Part shown: in pieces, positions 22,201 through 36,800 of the stretch
Layout of the letters: each line of letters starts with the position of its first letter
Numbering within the stretch: the first letter of the stretch is position 1
Assembly (NCBI GenBank): GCA_007922195.1
Contig: ML682227.1
Coordinates: 883,512-947,511 of the forward strand
From: Podocnemis expansa
Taxonomy: Eukaryota; Chordata; Testudines; Podocnemididae
DNA length: 64,000 bases
Reading direction: 5' to 3'
Position numbers and translations under genes: made by a program
The notes under the pieces: model-generated
Databases searched by the model: none
What the model was told of the DNA's origin: nothing
The model's input: the letters and a program-made list of their open reading frames with translations, nothing else

Positions 22201-25200
22201 CTCTGAGGTAACAGACCTACATTAACCAAAATGCAATTTGTCTTGATGGTGTCTGAAAAATTATATACAGATAAAATAAAATGGGGTGGGATAAGGACCA
22301 TACCAGCTTAGCCTTCTCTTTTAGCATGAGAAGGGTGGAATTCTGTAAAGAACAGAACTTCTTGCTTTCTGCCCATGACGTCTTCTGTTTTGAAATGTAG
22401 AAACAGCTGTCACCTCCCATCCATTGCCAGTTTGCAGGGCACAGTATACAGTCGGATCCTAGAAAAGAGAGAAATTGTTTCTGGTTCTCATCCTCCGCAG
22501 TCCAGCAGTGAATACATTAGGCAAAGCTGGGGGGTTGAGTGGGCATAGAGTTTGAATGTAGGCAAAGAAGTTGTAATGTATGTGACACTAATACTTTGCA
22601 AGTCAAACCTGAGATCCTCAGTAGCTTATGTGAAATGAGCTGTTAAGTCTCAGTTTTTTAAAGTACGATATTGTCCTGGGAAGGAGGGGATTTCTCATTG
22701 CTGAGAAGTTTGCAACCCAGCAGTAGAGAACGTTGTTGACAGGAGTCGTGCTGCTACAAATAGTCTTAAAAGTTCTGGTCCTCAGCATGGTGGGAGTGTG
22801 TGTGCAGTCTCCAGGCTAGGCTACGCTGCTAGTGGCACTGACAGCAGAGCAAGTTTGATTGAGCATCTGTAAAGAAGCACTTAGTCAAATGCATAGTTAG
22901 CTGAAGGTCAATTTGTTAAGACCTACTTGTCTGGTTAATGTAGTGCTTATTTGACAGGAAGGCATTTCCCATCAACTCACCACTTTGGGGACCCTTTGGT
23001 TAGGCAGTTGAAGGGAGAGACATATGGTATTTTAAGTAGCTCACGGTCCTGCCTTTGATGGCCCTGCTGAAATCCCTCCTGCAGTCAGGGCTGGCTTGAC
23101 CCAAAAGCAAATCAGGCAGTGGCTGAGGGCACCACTGCCTTACAGGCACCACACCAGCGGCACAGCAGGCAGACTCAGAAGTTAGACCCGCTCTCCTGCC
23201 GGTCCCCTACCTGGCCACTCCACCCTTGGGGGCAGAGCAGGCCAGCAAATGGAGTGGGCTCTGCTTTCTTGCCATGCCTCTGGGCTGGCCCATGCCATCC
23301 CTGGGCCAGCTGTTCCCCACCCTGGGAGTGGGACAAACTGGCTGTAGTGGAGGTCAGGTTCCGTGCCCCCTCCCTGCAGGGGGGCAAACCCACAAGCCAG
23401 TTTGGGGTGCCACAGCCCCCTGAGCCAGCCCTGCCCACAGTGTGGACCAGAACTTTAAGTACTATGTTAGTTTTCTAAGGGAACATCTTTTTCAAAGAAC
23501 TGTTACAAGCAGCAAAAGAGTTTGTTCTTAATCTCTGTAACTAGAGTCCACTCTTGGGGCAGAGTCACCTCCTGGGGACCAGACTTAGTGTCTGCGCAGG
23601 GATTCCTGAAAGCAGGGATTGCCTGCATTCTGTTTGTGACTGCTCCTATTCTTCATGTATCTAGTATAGATCAAGCAGTTGCACTAAGGAAGAGCCCAGA
23701 TGCCTTGTTACTGATTTATCCTCTAGTGGGAAATTGACCTTCCAGTACCTGAAATCTGTTATTACTTACTTCCGTGAACAATCCTGCATTTGTTGCTGAA
23801 TGAGATAGACAAGTTATAAACTATTAGGAAGACATCTTTTTTCCATTTTAAAGGACAAAATTACTAGTGTTTTGAGTATCCTTTACTGAAGGCCCCTTTT
23901 ACAGCTCTGGAAGTACAACAGGTCTTAAAGAGACTGGTCAGGCAAGATGACCTTACTGGTTCCTTGTCACCTTACCATCGATGAAAACATAAATGGCTAC
24001 TTTAGTGATGATGTAAAATAGAATCAGTTCTTATGTTATCAGCTAAGGAAATCACCATGTATCATACTAAAGCAAAAGCAAGGAAATGTAATGTCAGAGC
24101 AGCTAACCATGCATAACCTTTAGTTCTCAATCCAGGGATACACCTCACCACTATGGCAACCACATTATAATACAGATACCACATGACAGTCTTTACACTG
24201 CCCCAGAGGTATACCAGCTTCCACAATCCTCTTTACAAACTCTACCCCTACAAACAGAGTTGAATTTCATCCAAGCAGACTCCCAACTATTCTTTTTGAA
24301 CAATTTAAAAAACCTACTACTGTTCCACAAACAGGCAGTTTCACAAAGATCCTTTTCATGGAGGTGGCCTCTGCTTTGCGACCAGTCTTTCTCCCACAAG
24401 TGACACTTGACTGGAAAAACCCATTAGAGACTGTAAGTGTGAGAGCTTTTCACAGACAGGGCACATTTCTGGAAGAATGAGAAAATGGGACTACTGTACT
24501 ACCATTCTCACATGATCAAAAGAACATCTGGTGAAAAGAAAACTGTCTTTTTCAAAACCAAATCTTTCTCACGCTTTCTACGGAGAATCATTGTGCTTAA
24601 AGTCTTTCTTCCCATGTGTCAGGGTATATTTATGCTGCCAGGGATGCATGGATCAATGCTGAACGGTTGATTGAGCTTGCTGTGAAGACCTGCTCAACTG
24701 ACCCTACAGGTGCTCTCTGGCTAACACAATAAATTCACCCTCTCTCCATGAAAGAGTAAGCCTGCATTGATTGGTGGGTATTTCCCATTGATGGACTACA
24801 GTGAATAAGTTGTTTTACAGAAACATAAGTTGACAGGAGATATGGAAGTGACATAATGTAGCTTGTGTATCTCCTGTCAATCACCCATGGTCTGTAGACC
24901 AGTCTTCAGAGCAATGACTACGCAACAGAGTCAATGTCTAAATTTCATAAATAAGTTATTTTCCCTACTTCCTTGGGGTTCTAGACAGCACAAACACACA
25001 TCCTGATGATTTTTCTACCCCAGCTTATATTTTTACAAGCTTGAAATCCAGTTGCCCAGTTCCACATTTCTGAGGTTCTATAATGGATTCCTTTTAAAAG
25101 CCATAAATATTGTTTCTTAATTGATCAAAAAGGCACCTTTGAATAGAGGTTAGGAAATAATCACATAAAGGAGGGGGATATTTTGCTCAACATCTTAAAA

Positions 25201-27631
25201 AAAATTCAAATCACTATGTAATTTTTTTTTGCTAAAATAAATTTATGAATCAAATTTTTAAAACATTTATTTAGAAAGTAAGTGTTGAAATGAATCATTT
25301 CAACAAGTGTTAAAATAAACCATTGGGTTTAGTTGAATTTTTTTTCTTTTCATTATTTGACTGAATTTTACCCAAGTTCACAATTAATTTTGGTATCCAG
25401 TTTGGACATCTACTATTCACTGAATAAAAAATTGCCTTGCTCTACTGCTCAGTGCCATGAAGTACTCCTGCTTACCCACATATTTAACATATTGATTCTT
25501 TCACAATTCATTATCTTTCCTCAGGCCCAAAGAATTAAATCCTAATTGAACCCTAGTCCTAGGATTGAAACTGAATCCTCCACACTATCCTGTAGATCAC
25601 TAAACAGCCTTACTAATGCAATGGTTCTCAGCCACCATGTCAGGACATATTATTGTATCACAACTCAGCAGTAAGTGAGCCACACATTGCTGGGGAGGTG
25701 GCTGGATTTGGACTGTAGGGAGTGGGCTAGTGTAGGGTCACAATATGCCACCAAGTGTGTTGCAACTTACAAAAGGTTGAGAACTACTGCTCTAGTGAAC
25801 ATCTACTATCTACTACTGGTCTATAGATGATGGGAAGTCAGTTAGTAAAAGTCCAGTTACTAAGAGGCAGGTGTCCACATTGCAAAAGCACCAAAATAGC
25901 TAGGATTCTTTACCTGTATTCTTAGTAATTACAGTACAGAAGAAAAGAGCTGACTAGATCGAGAAGCAGGAATTCCCATGAATCTTACATGTCCACTAAC
26001 AGCATTCGCTTAGTTGTGGTCTTTTTCAGTGCAAGTGTAGTTAGATTTGAATAGTGGTGCTATGGAAGTGGATGAGGAAAACTGTACAAACATTGCCAAA
26101 CCTTTAGCTATACTGGAGTAGAGGACAGGAGTTCATTTGAAGAGCAATCCTTCTCACCATTTTTATTATTATTCTTTTCCTCCCCTTCTAAGCACAAATT
26201 ATCTTCCATATCTTGCAGCTTTTTAGAGAAATTTGTTTGTAGAGTTTCCTGGTTCCTCATGAGGATTCCAATCTGTTTCTCGAAATCAGTGGAAACCTGA
26301 AAAACTGAAATTCACAAGTCATTTTCCATTTTGATCATCTATAAATCAAAATTATTCCTGCGTTCTTACTTTTGGTGATTCAATTCCTCTGGTTTAAATG
26401 GTGTGCCTTATTTCACGTAGTAATGCTTAGCAATAATATTAGAGGTTTAGCATGATTTTTTTTCATGGAAAAAGAATATTATGAAGTAAGCTAGCTTGTT
26501 AATGGGATACAAGAGCCTTTCTTTTGCAACAGTCTGTATCCAGTATTAACCAAAAGACATCCCCACCAGAGAACTGTTCAGTGTGATATGAGCTAGTTAA
26601 TGTTGCTGCCATTCCTAATAGGTCAGGTTTCCAAATCACGAGAACCATAATCGTAATTGGAACAAGAAGTCTTTCCTTTGGCAATTTAAATAGACAAGCC
26701 AAGGAATGAATGGGCCACAGAGACTGTCACTGGCAGCAGTAATTCTCTGGTGAAGAGTCAAAATAAGGAGTATTAATGAATGAGAGTGTATCTGGGAAAT
26801 TTGCATTACCAAGTGTACCTCTACAATAGTTAAATCATCTGCTGCAGACTACAAGGGGTGATCTCCATTAGGCCTGGATTAAGGGCACACAGGGCCATGG
26901 GCTGCCCCCCCACACCATCGGGCCCTTCCTCCTCACTGCCCCTCCTTTTATCTGCCCCCAATGTGTGGGCCCCACCTGGGCCAATGCTGGGGAAAGTGCA
27001 GAGACCACACTTCCACCCCAAAACTGGATGGGCTGGTCCATCTCTGGGGGCAGGGGCAGGGCCAGGACCAGGGCCAAGCCTGGAGTTGAAATGAGCTGCT
27101 GTGCAGTGCACCTCTGGTGCGGCCTTCCAGGGCCATGGCCCTGCAGGCCCTACTGAGTGCCAGTCAGCCCCTCCCCTGCTCCCAGAAAAGAGTGAGCAGG
27201 GCTGGCCTGCCCCACTCCTGGAGGCAGACTGAGGGGTCCAGGGCGGGACACGAACAAATCTGGCCCAGGGACCCGCTACTCCCCTGTTGCCAGCAGAGTT
27301 GTAGCTCTCTACCATCTGCTGTCCCCTCCAGTGCTGTGGGGGTTAGGCCAAGCAGTAGGGGGGCATAGGAGCTGGTGACCCCTTTTAGGCCAGGGCCCAG
27401 GGCTCAAGCGCCTATAGTCTTTTTGTTGATCCGGACTTGATCTCAATCTGGCATCTTTTGCAAGCACCACAGTAAGGAATAAATAAGTACCAATACTTAC
27501 ATACAACCCCCAGGGTGAAGAGCCCTGCCAACAATACCAAGCACAGTGTGAGGAGAATCAGCGCTGCTAGACGCCATGTAGCAGATGAAGCAGGGAGTCC
27601 TAGCAGAAAAAGCAGAAGTTCAGACCAGTAA

Positions 27632-27668
<37 letters not shown>

Positions 27669-27796
27669 GTCTAAAAGACCTTTTCAGAAGACCAGCTGTC
27701 CCCAAAGGCACCATCTCATAGTTGAGAAAGAAGGCTGTGTTTGTTTCAAAAAAACAACCACCTGTTTAGAGAATTGAAGACAACTGTAAAAATTTT

Positions 27797-27859
<63 letters not shown>

Positions 27860-30800
27860 CTTTGAATTTAACATAGTTTGGTAAGTTAGGAACAAGTTAT
27901 GTTTTATCTTTTGTGAGATATCAAGGCCAGCAAGCCGGCAGAGAGTGCACCTTTCTAAATGCTGGATAGAGTGTTGCTAAAACTCTTCCCCCACCTGAGG
28001 GGAGGAAATATGGGGTCCAGACTCAAACTGAATACAGGGAACCACTAATGAAAAACAAGGATGGCCATGGGGGTCATAGTGTCAAAACAAGGGACTTGGA
28101 AGGGGATGCTGGGCAGAGAAACCCAGACAGCACCCGCTGCTCCTGGAAACATGAGGGAGCCGGTGTACACTGCCCAGAGGAACTCTGCCTGGATGCATGC
28201 ACGGATGAGGGACCAGAAATAGGCTCCACAGTTGCAGCGAGCCCTTCAGCCAACCTCCTATCCCTGGTCTTGTAGATAGTAGCCTTGTTGAGGGTCAGGA
28301 GAAGGTTGACAAGGAGGTCCCACGACCTCATCAACCCACAGATAGTAAGGCATAGATGAACAAGTGAGGGGGAAATTGCAGCCAGAACCTCAGGAGGAGG
28401 TTCTGAAGGAGCTGGAAGAGAGGCTGCCATCTGATGCATTCGAGGTATGCATGAGCCAGGGTCTCCCTCATACTAAAGAAAGGGCAACTGTCAGGGTAAA
28501 GAGTGAACAACGACAAGCATATTCCTGTGCTCACAACTACATGGAGGCGCCACCAGCTGATGTCCCCGGCAAGCTGCAGGGTTAGAGTGAAGTACAGGCT
28601 GGCCCACTGGGGGTCCTTGCCCTCCTTTGGTGAAATCAGGTCCTGCCATTTGGTGTCTGGGAATGACGTAAGGGCAAGCAAGTGGATGGTATGGAGTACA
28701 AAGGTGTGCAGATATTTTCAAGGTGTTATTCAAAAGCATGCTGTCTGCCGGTCTAGCAGCCAGCTGGGAGCATGGGGCAGGGGTGGCTTGGGGTGCTTGC
28801 GAGGCCAGGGCCTGATAATGAGCTCCAGAAGGCCAGAATTGAGGGTGTGTGTGTGAAGAGTACCTTCTCACAGGACCTGCTCAACGGAGAATAGGGCAGC
28901 CTGGGGCAAAGCTGCCTTCACCTCTTGGACTAGGAGCCGGGGGGCTTGCAGAGTGGAGAGCCCTATGCACTCAGCCAGCACAAGGAGATCCACCCAGTAC
29001 CCTTGGGGGTAGTCCAAGAGGTTGCTGACCTTGGCAATGCCTGCCAGGACCAGCATCCACCTCACTGAGGTGGTCTCCACCACCTGTACACTAAGATGGG
29101 GCTTGTATAGCAGGGGCTTTGTGAGAAGGTCCTCTACCTCAGTGGCCACTATGGACCCAGAGGCCAAGACAAGCCTCCAGGTACAGAGGAGGTGCTGGTA
29201 GAAGGCCAGCTGTTCAGAGAGGTTTCAAGGGAGACCTCTCAGGTGGATGTAAAAGATCTGCTGGTCGTATCAGAGCCCTTGGCGGCAGCACAGGAAGGTA
29301 CACCCCAGATGGCACCATGCCAGACTACCTGCACCATAAATGAGTCTCCGCAGGGGCTGCAGGCAGAAGGCATAGATCAGGCCATGAACATGGAACAGGC
29401 CATGTTCTCCCTCCTCCAAAGAGAGACTCAGGATCCCTGCAGAGACCCAGTGCAGCCTTGGCCAAAAGACGTCTAGAACTGGCTTTTGGAGGTTGACCAG
29501 GAAAATGAAGGGCAGGAGCAGGGTGCTGAGCTGGCGCCCGGGCATGCACAGGACAAGCCAGTTGATAACCAGCGCCCACCCATCCCCAAATGGAGAGGCA
29601 CTGCAACAGTCCCATCCATCTCTGCAACTGCTCAACAACCCTGCCCTCTAACTCATGCCAGTTCTCATCTGGGGAGGAGTGTGTGGCAGAGAGGTAAAGA
29701 CCGAGATAGAGCAGTGGACCCACGCTCCACCGTGTGGCTTGAAGCACAGGTGGGAGGGAGTTCACTGGCCCCATGGCCCCTACCATTGTGGCAGAGCTCC
29801 TGACCCAGTTAACCCAGGCGGAGAAGGCTGCTGAGCAGATGGCCAGGCAGGCCTCTGACTGTACCATGTCACCCAGGTCATGGACCATGAGGAGCACATT
29901 GACAGCATACACTGACAGAACCAGCCACAGCTCCCGCTCACGGGGCACCAACCCCGTCAACCTCCAGCAGAAAAGACAAAGGAAGGGTCCATGGCCATAG
30001 CATACAGCTGGCCCAACATCAGGTAGCCTTGACCCAGTCCTCACCTGAAGCTGATCACTTCAGTTAGGGTCCAGTTGAGCCTGACCAGGCATTCTGTGGA
30101 GGCACCCCACAAACAGGGAACCAGAGCTGAATGCCCACCATGAGCCAAGGAGATACATGTGGTCCATTCAGTCAAATGCCTTCTTCTGGTCCAGGGCCAG
30201 GAGGGCAAACCACAGAACACCCCTACACCCAGGCTCTAACAGATCCTGAACCAGATAGAGATTGTTGAAAATAGAGCAGCATGGCACAGTGTAGGTCTGG
30301 TCAGAGTAGACCACATCCTGCAGCACAGACCCCAGCTGCAGCAAGATGGCTTTGGCTATGATTTTGTAATTCATGCTGAAGAGTGAGAGAGGACAATTCC
30401 AGAGGTCACAGAGGCCCCCTTTTTGGGCAGCATTTCCCTTGAACTCAGCTCAGATGGTGGCAAGGTCTGGACCAGGGATGTCCCAGAACATGCAGTAGAA
30501 CTCCAAGGTCAGACTGTCTATTCCAAGAGATTCATTGGTGGGCATGAGCTGGAAGGCTTCTGAGAACTTAGCTGGAGTGAGGGATAGCTCCAGCCAGTCA
30601 TGGTTACCCTTGTTGACTATGGGAAGTTTGCCCCAGCGCATCCTGCAGGCGGCAGCTTAAGTCGGATCTGGGGAGAAAAGGCTGACATACAAGGCCCTGC
30701 CCCTTCCACACTTCTTCTCTGGATCTGTGAGGGAAGCACTGTCCTCTGCCAGGAGTAGGTGATGTGCTTTTTGCCCCTCCCACCCATTTCTCCAGAGTGT

Positions 30801-33800
30801 AGAAGAAGCGGGTGCCACAATCTATTCCCGAAGGAGATGGATGCAGAATCAAAAAAAGGCTCCCTGGGCCCAAAGGTCCTTGACTGCCTGGAGTTCCTCC
30901 CGCTTCTCTTGGCATACTCGTAAGAGTGATGGATCCTCAGGGCTGGTGACCAGAGAGAGGTGATCAGGATCACTAGAAGATGATCTGAGGAAGGGGCCGG
31001 CCTAACGCTGGAGGAGTGTGCTTGCACAAGATGGTACTATAACAAGTACATATGGTGCAATTGGGAGTGGCGTGAGTGATTGTCCTCCACACAGAAAAAG
31101 GTAAACATGACCTCTTCATCTGGGTGGTGGTCATGCCAGACATCAACCAGGAGTGATGGTCAATGAACTCCTGGTGGACATCTGCAACGGGCTGGCACTG
31201 CTTGGTCTCTGTGATGTCCTGTTTCTTGAGAATGGTTTTAAAATCCCTACCCAGGAACAGGCACTCCTGAGGGCACAGGATGCTGAGGAAGGCAGCTGCC
31301 TGCCAAAAGAACTGCACCTGCTCTGGGCCCAATGTCAGGACCAGATTAATTGCTGGCCCCTCCATGAGGACCCAGAGGTACAACAAGCAGCCCAGTATAA
31401 CCTCAGCAACCCCAGCACCTCAGGCTGCAGGTCTGGGAAGACAGGGGTGGCCATCCTGCCCAAGTGAGTGGAGAGATGGCTCAGGAACACCCCAGTCTCC
31501 AAATCCAGCCACCAGCTGGGCCTCAATGGCTGGATTCATATGAGTGTCCTGCAGGAAAACCACAGAGTACCCCCAACCAGGGGTCTCGCTGGCACTGGGC
31601 ACACCAGGGCACGTGCCCAAGGTCCCAGCGCCAGTGCCCTGGATCCCCGGCCCAATTGAGCTGGGGATCCGGGGCCTGAACCCCGGCCGGCCGCAGCTGT
31701 GGCTGCGGAGGCCCCGTCCCCAGCTGGGGATCTGGGGCCCGGCTGGCCACCCTGCAGGCCCCACCCCTAGCCAGGGATAGGGCAGGTGGGGGGCTGGGCC
31801 AGAAGGGGCCGCAGGGGGCCGGGCCTGTGCCTGTGCCTGTGGCCACAGAAAGCCAGGTCCCCAATCCCCAGCCAGGGATGGGGCTGCTGCGGCCGCCGGC
31901 GACAAGGCAATCTGGGGCCCAGCTGGCCACCCACAACTGCAGTGGCCTGGTCCCCAGCCGGGGATCCAGAGCTCAGCCGGCTACCCGCGGCCACGGCGGC
32001 CCCATCCCCCACTGGGGATGCGGGACCTGACTACCGGCAGCCATGGTGGCCCTGTCCCCGGCTGGGGATCGGGGGACCTGGCCACCCGCGGCTCCGGGCG
32101 CGGGCCCTGGCCTCCAGTGGCCACTTCTGGCATAGCCGTGCCGTGGCCTAGCTGCTGGCTACGGCACAGCCCCCCCGGCCCTATCCCTGGCCAGGGGGCG
32201 GGGCCTTCTGTCTTGGGGTAGGGCCTGCCCGCTGGGGGTGGAGGCTTGGCAAGTGTCGTGGGTCCCTCGCCCCCTCAGTGCCGCCTCTTTCCCCAATCGC
32301 AAAGGAAGGAGAGCACCTGAGTCTTGCAGAGACCCATTCTACAGCTCCTAGCATGCAAGGTCGTGAAGGTGGTAGGGGCCATGAGGAGACCTGGGGAGGA
32401 TCCTCAGAGGCAGGGGCACCAGCAGCCTCTGTCAGGCCATCCAACAATCTGTGACCTATCCTGAAGACCATGAGAGAGTAATGTAAGCTGCGGGCCCTCC
32501 AGTAGGCCACAGCATCCTGCCTCCTGGTCCTTTTACCCTCCTTCAATATGGTCCTCACAGCCCAGAGGACAAGGCAGAAATCCCCCCAGCAGTGCAGGGC
32601 GAGCCACACTCAATTCCTGGCTCCAGGAGTGTTAGCCAGGAATGTGCACAGCTCATCCCACAGCTCCAGGGGGTCCAGGGCAGAAGGCTCCCAGTTGTCC
32701 TCTGGTCAGGCCCCATAGCAGTCTCAGAGCCAGCCAGAATGGACAGACAGGGCACGGAGCCCCATCATGATGCCCATAGCTTAGGCGCCGCATTGTCCAT
32801 CCAGTCTCTGGCACGAAGGGGGGTAGCGGAGGGAAGACAGCAGCCTTGGGTATAAAGGGAGCCATGAATACCATCCCGCCAGGGCAGATCCCCACCGACG
32901 CTTGGCATAGGTGCCAGAGGGAATTGTGTCCATGGCTTCAAGACCAGACTGTGGGGGACATGGGTAGGGACAATGGGAAGGGGAACGGGGCAGCTGTCCC
33001 TCCAGGGACAACATGATGGGGACCAGCTGCTTAGCACTATCCATTGCCTCTAGAGGCTCGGTGTCTGTTTACAGTACACTGAGCACACTCAGGCAGCTGG
33101 AGCAGCCTGGAGGCATCCCTGGGATGAAGGTAGGGAGAGTGGGCTGGGCGAAGGCCTGGGGCTCGGGCAAGGAAGGTGGTAGCTTGAACTGCCCAGATTG
33201 AGGCTCTGTGGCAGAGAGTTGTCCTCCCTGGGACAACTAGGGTCAGACCCAGGGCCTCGATCTCTGCAAAAATGGAACCCAAATCTCCCCTGATACAACA
33301 GAGGCCACCTTTCCGGACTCTGGGGAGGAAACGGCCTCAGTGTCAGCAACAGGCACAGGTGACACAAGCAGCTCAGGGATGGATCCTTTCACGGCTTCCC
33401 TGGGGAGGGATCCTATGAGGGCCTCCAGTAGGGGGACGGTGCTGCTCCTTATAGTGCTGTGACCGAGTCCTTGTCCAGAGCTTCCCGCTGGACCTCGGGG
33501 GTGTGGAAGAAGGCCCATCAGCAGCTGTGTCATCAGCCCCTCTTCTCCCCCCACAATGACTTCCAGGGGCCTTCTTCCCTATCTGATGTGGCAGGGAGTG
33601 TCTGGGCCGTCCTGCACTTGCTGTGCTTCCCTGTGTAACCCCTTCCCTTTTCTCCCTGGGTTAGCTGGGAGCAGGCAACACTCACCTATGCACAGGTGCC
33701 TAAGTTTGATGACAAAGAGATCCTGAGTTTCCCAGTGGTGATGTTGGGAATGTGGAAATCCTCTATCCACTTGTCTGCTGCAGTCCCTTTGCTTTACAGG

Positions 33801-36800
33801 AAATTAAGCTTGGCGGTGCCTCCACCTGTCTGGGTCCAGTACACGCTTAGTGGCGTGCCTTGGGAACCTCCAGGACTAAATCCATGTGGATAAGAATAAC
33901 CTGTGGGCTGGGTCTAATCCAAACTTATTACTTATATGTATAATACATTGATAGTGCTCAATTGCATGTAACAAACCTTTACTTAACACAGAAACTTATC
34001 ATAACAGGATGGAATTGAGTATTACTAGAAGATTAACTTGAATGCACAGGGGCAAGTAAATAAATCAGTGAGCAGACACAGAATACAGTTTACAGGAAAC
34101 TTATCTAACTGGCACATTCACAGCCCTTTTTCCATCTCAGAGGGCACACTCCCCAGAGTTCAGAACCCCAACCACTTGCTTGCGTAGGCACGCTTGGTGG
34201 CTCAATGAAGGAGACAAGGCAGCATGCTGATGGTCCAGTGTATCCGCTCAGAAGCACCCTGCAGATCCGTAGTGAGCCCAACCAATGGTCTGTTGTCCTG
34301 GCCCTGGTTCAAAGGGACTGCCACACTGCCTCCCTGCAGGCCCAGTCAGTCTCTCAGCAGACTCCCTGGCTTTACAAGCCCTGCTCCAGATTGGAGGAGA
34401 GAGACAGACCCTCACTGCAGACTTAGCTCCCCCAGCTCTAGGCTCAGACCCTGCTTTTGGGCTGAGTAAGCCACCAACCTCTGAAGCTCCCTGCTTGGGT
34501 GAGCCTCCAGCAGTCTCAGGAGCCCCAGGAGCACTCACAGCAGCTTCCAGATTCAGGCATGTCTCTTTCTCTCCCTGGAGACCCCTTTGTTCCCCCCTCT
34601 GCTTCCTGGAGGTCAGCCAGGGTCTCCCGCTCTCCCTCTCCCAAGGGATCATGGGAGTCGTAGTCCCTCAGTGGAAAACTCACAGCGTAGAAACTGCTTA
34701 AATGTTAACCTCCTACTTGATTTCAGAGGCCCCTAAAATACAGGGTGCCTACACCTGTAAAGAGGATTTAGCCCTCTAAGGTGTCAGCAGAGGGCTGGCC
34801 AGCAGAAGCAGGGTCAGGCAGCAATGATGAAGGCTCCTGGGGTGGAAGGGATGAAGGCGGAATGGCAAGGAAAAGGGAACCCTTCCTCAGGGGAGAGCCC
34901 TCTCCCTGTCTGACACTGGCCATTGCAACCCCTCTCCTCAGGCCCCATCCCAGGTTTCTCAGTGGTGGCCAAGACGGGGTCCAACCACTCTTCTGGGTGT
35001 GATGGGGAGGTTGTCCCCATGTCTCAAGCAGCAGCAGCAGTTGGCCCAGAAGGAGGAGGACTGGGAAGGCCCATGTGAGCCAGTAAATTTTTACAGAAAA
35101 TGGCTTGAGAAGATGATGTGGAAGCACACCTCCTCCACATCCTTGTGGGAAGCCTGGCCCCAAGATTAATCAGCAGTATTCCTGCTCCTTTTCTAAATAG
35201 GAAGACCCAGAGCGCCTACTATGATATGACTGTGGAAGCTATGGCTGACTGCCCCCGCAAATGAAGGCTGAGATTCTTGCCAGGTCTGGAGTGATGATGG
35301 CAGCCCAGGCCCAGAGGTTTCATGAGTGGCACTACAATGAGGACAAACCACCATACTCGCAGCTGTTTGACATGATCCATCTCACCTGGAAGTGGCTGAG
35401 CGCTGAGTTCCTCAGCACAGAGAAGATTCTAGAACTCCTGGTAACAGGCATGTTTATGAGGGGGCTACCTCCAGGCCCCCCGGCCTGGGTGAGTCAGAAT
35501 GACCCCTTTTCCCATGACAAGCTGGTTGCTCTTGTCGAAAGACAGTTTACAACCTGTGTGTTACCCCAACCCTCATGGGAGAAGCATTGGCAAGCATGAA
35601 AACTGGACCCCACCCTAGGCCTCCGGCCTACAGGAAGACCAAAACATTAGGAACCAGGAGGAAGTATGCAGAAGAATCACCCAAGACCACAAACGGACAT
35701 AAGAACTTGGGGATTTAGGGCTGGGGTGGAGGATGGGGGGGCAAAGTAGCCTGGGGCAGTAAACTCCGACAGGTTTAAAGTGCCATTGTTATGAATGCAG
35801 AAAATTGAAGCACATGGTCACTCACTGCCCTACTTGGGAAGAGCCCATGTGGTGTAACTGGAGAAATCATTGCAGTCTTGTCAACTGGTAGGGGTGATGA
35901 CAAATTCCTGTGGGCATGCGAGATCTGAAAAGGTGAACAGTATAGAGACCATGGCACTAGTGGATTCTGAGTGCTGTCACCCTGGTCTCTGGTGAATTGT
36001 TAGGGCAAGACCAGTTGACTCGGGCCAAGTTAACATGAGTGACATGAGTACATGGGACTCTGAAATTTTACTTCTCAATTCCAACACAGACGGAGCTTCA
36101 CAGGCAGGTCGTCCATAAAACAACAGGGGTGAACCCTGGACTTCTCTACCCAGTCTTATTGTTCCAGGGCTTCCTAGGCTTCAAATGCTTATCTACCCCA
36201 GTAAAGCCCGAGGTGGATAGCTGCCCCAGGCTGAGACCAAGGCAGAGGCAGCCCAGCATCATGCTTATTTTTGCAGAATTCAGCTGAGAGCTGTTTTCAC
36301 TTCCCTGAAAACCCCAGAAGTCTAGACAGGAAAGGAGGGCAGATAAGACTAGGAACTCAGATACTAGTGGAGAATCAGGTTGCCCTGATTGGTAGGCAAA
36401 CCAAGTCAGGAGCTCAGGAGACTACTTGAGTATGGGAAGATCCAGGAACCATTCCAAGCACTAGTAGGTTGGCCCCAGGGGAGAAGTTGAGGTCAGACCT
36501 CTGGGTGGAATGAAGTTTGCTCCCCTTTAGGGGAATTTCAGGCAGGACCAGGCCAATGACCCTTTGTATGGGAACATGAGACAGGAGATAGTAGAAGTAA
36601 ATGGGACACCAGTAGAGGGGAAGGCTATGGGCCCTGGACTGTATTATATACCTCAAGCCAATCTATTGTCATGTAGTACAAATACGAGGAGAAGAAGTTG
36701 AGCAACTCCTGGTAGTCAGGAAAAACATATGGGCAGTGTTAGAGTTGTCCCACAGTCATTTATTTGGAAGACATCTGGGGGCTGAGAAAACCCTGAACTG

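Larger units (their letters stand above)
20960..27610. repeat. Segmental duplication, gene-body block, copy A
   Basis: This is the partner of 9190-16860. It holds exons 2-4 of gene A, intact, with exons 5 and 6 just beyond. Introns 22459-26157 and 26305-27500 hold repeats and otherwise nothing coding. Confidence 0.75.
27880..33890 (-). mobile_element. Tx1-like LINE (L1-clade non-LTR retrotransposon), decayed
   Basis: On the minus strand the parts run in LINE order: an ORF1-like region (about 33560-32280), endonuclease (31570-30970), reverse transcriptase (30640-29700) and a C-terminal region ending about 28330 with an ETLAHAYLEC-type zinc-knuckle end, then a short 3' tail to about 27880. I recognise the translation as the Tx1-type elements usual in turtle genomes. 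Many stops and frameshifts break it. A GC-rich block (31575-32275) sits inside. Open frames on the plus strand are shadows. Confidence 0.8.

Noticed and set aside
26830..27315. 161-codon minus-strand frame next to the gene A TM exon
   Set aside because: It lies inside a GC-rich insertion with TIRs in intron 2. It has no signal, TM or lectin motif.
27631..27675. Tandem tetranucleotide repeats considered as a CRISPR-like array
   Set aside because: Simple microsatellite without spacers, in a vertebrate genome.
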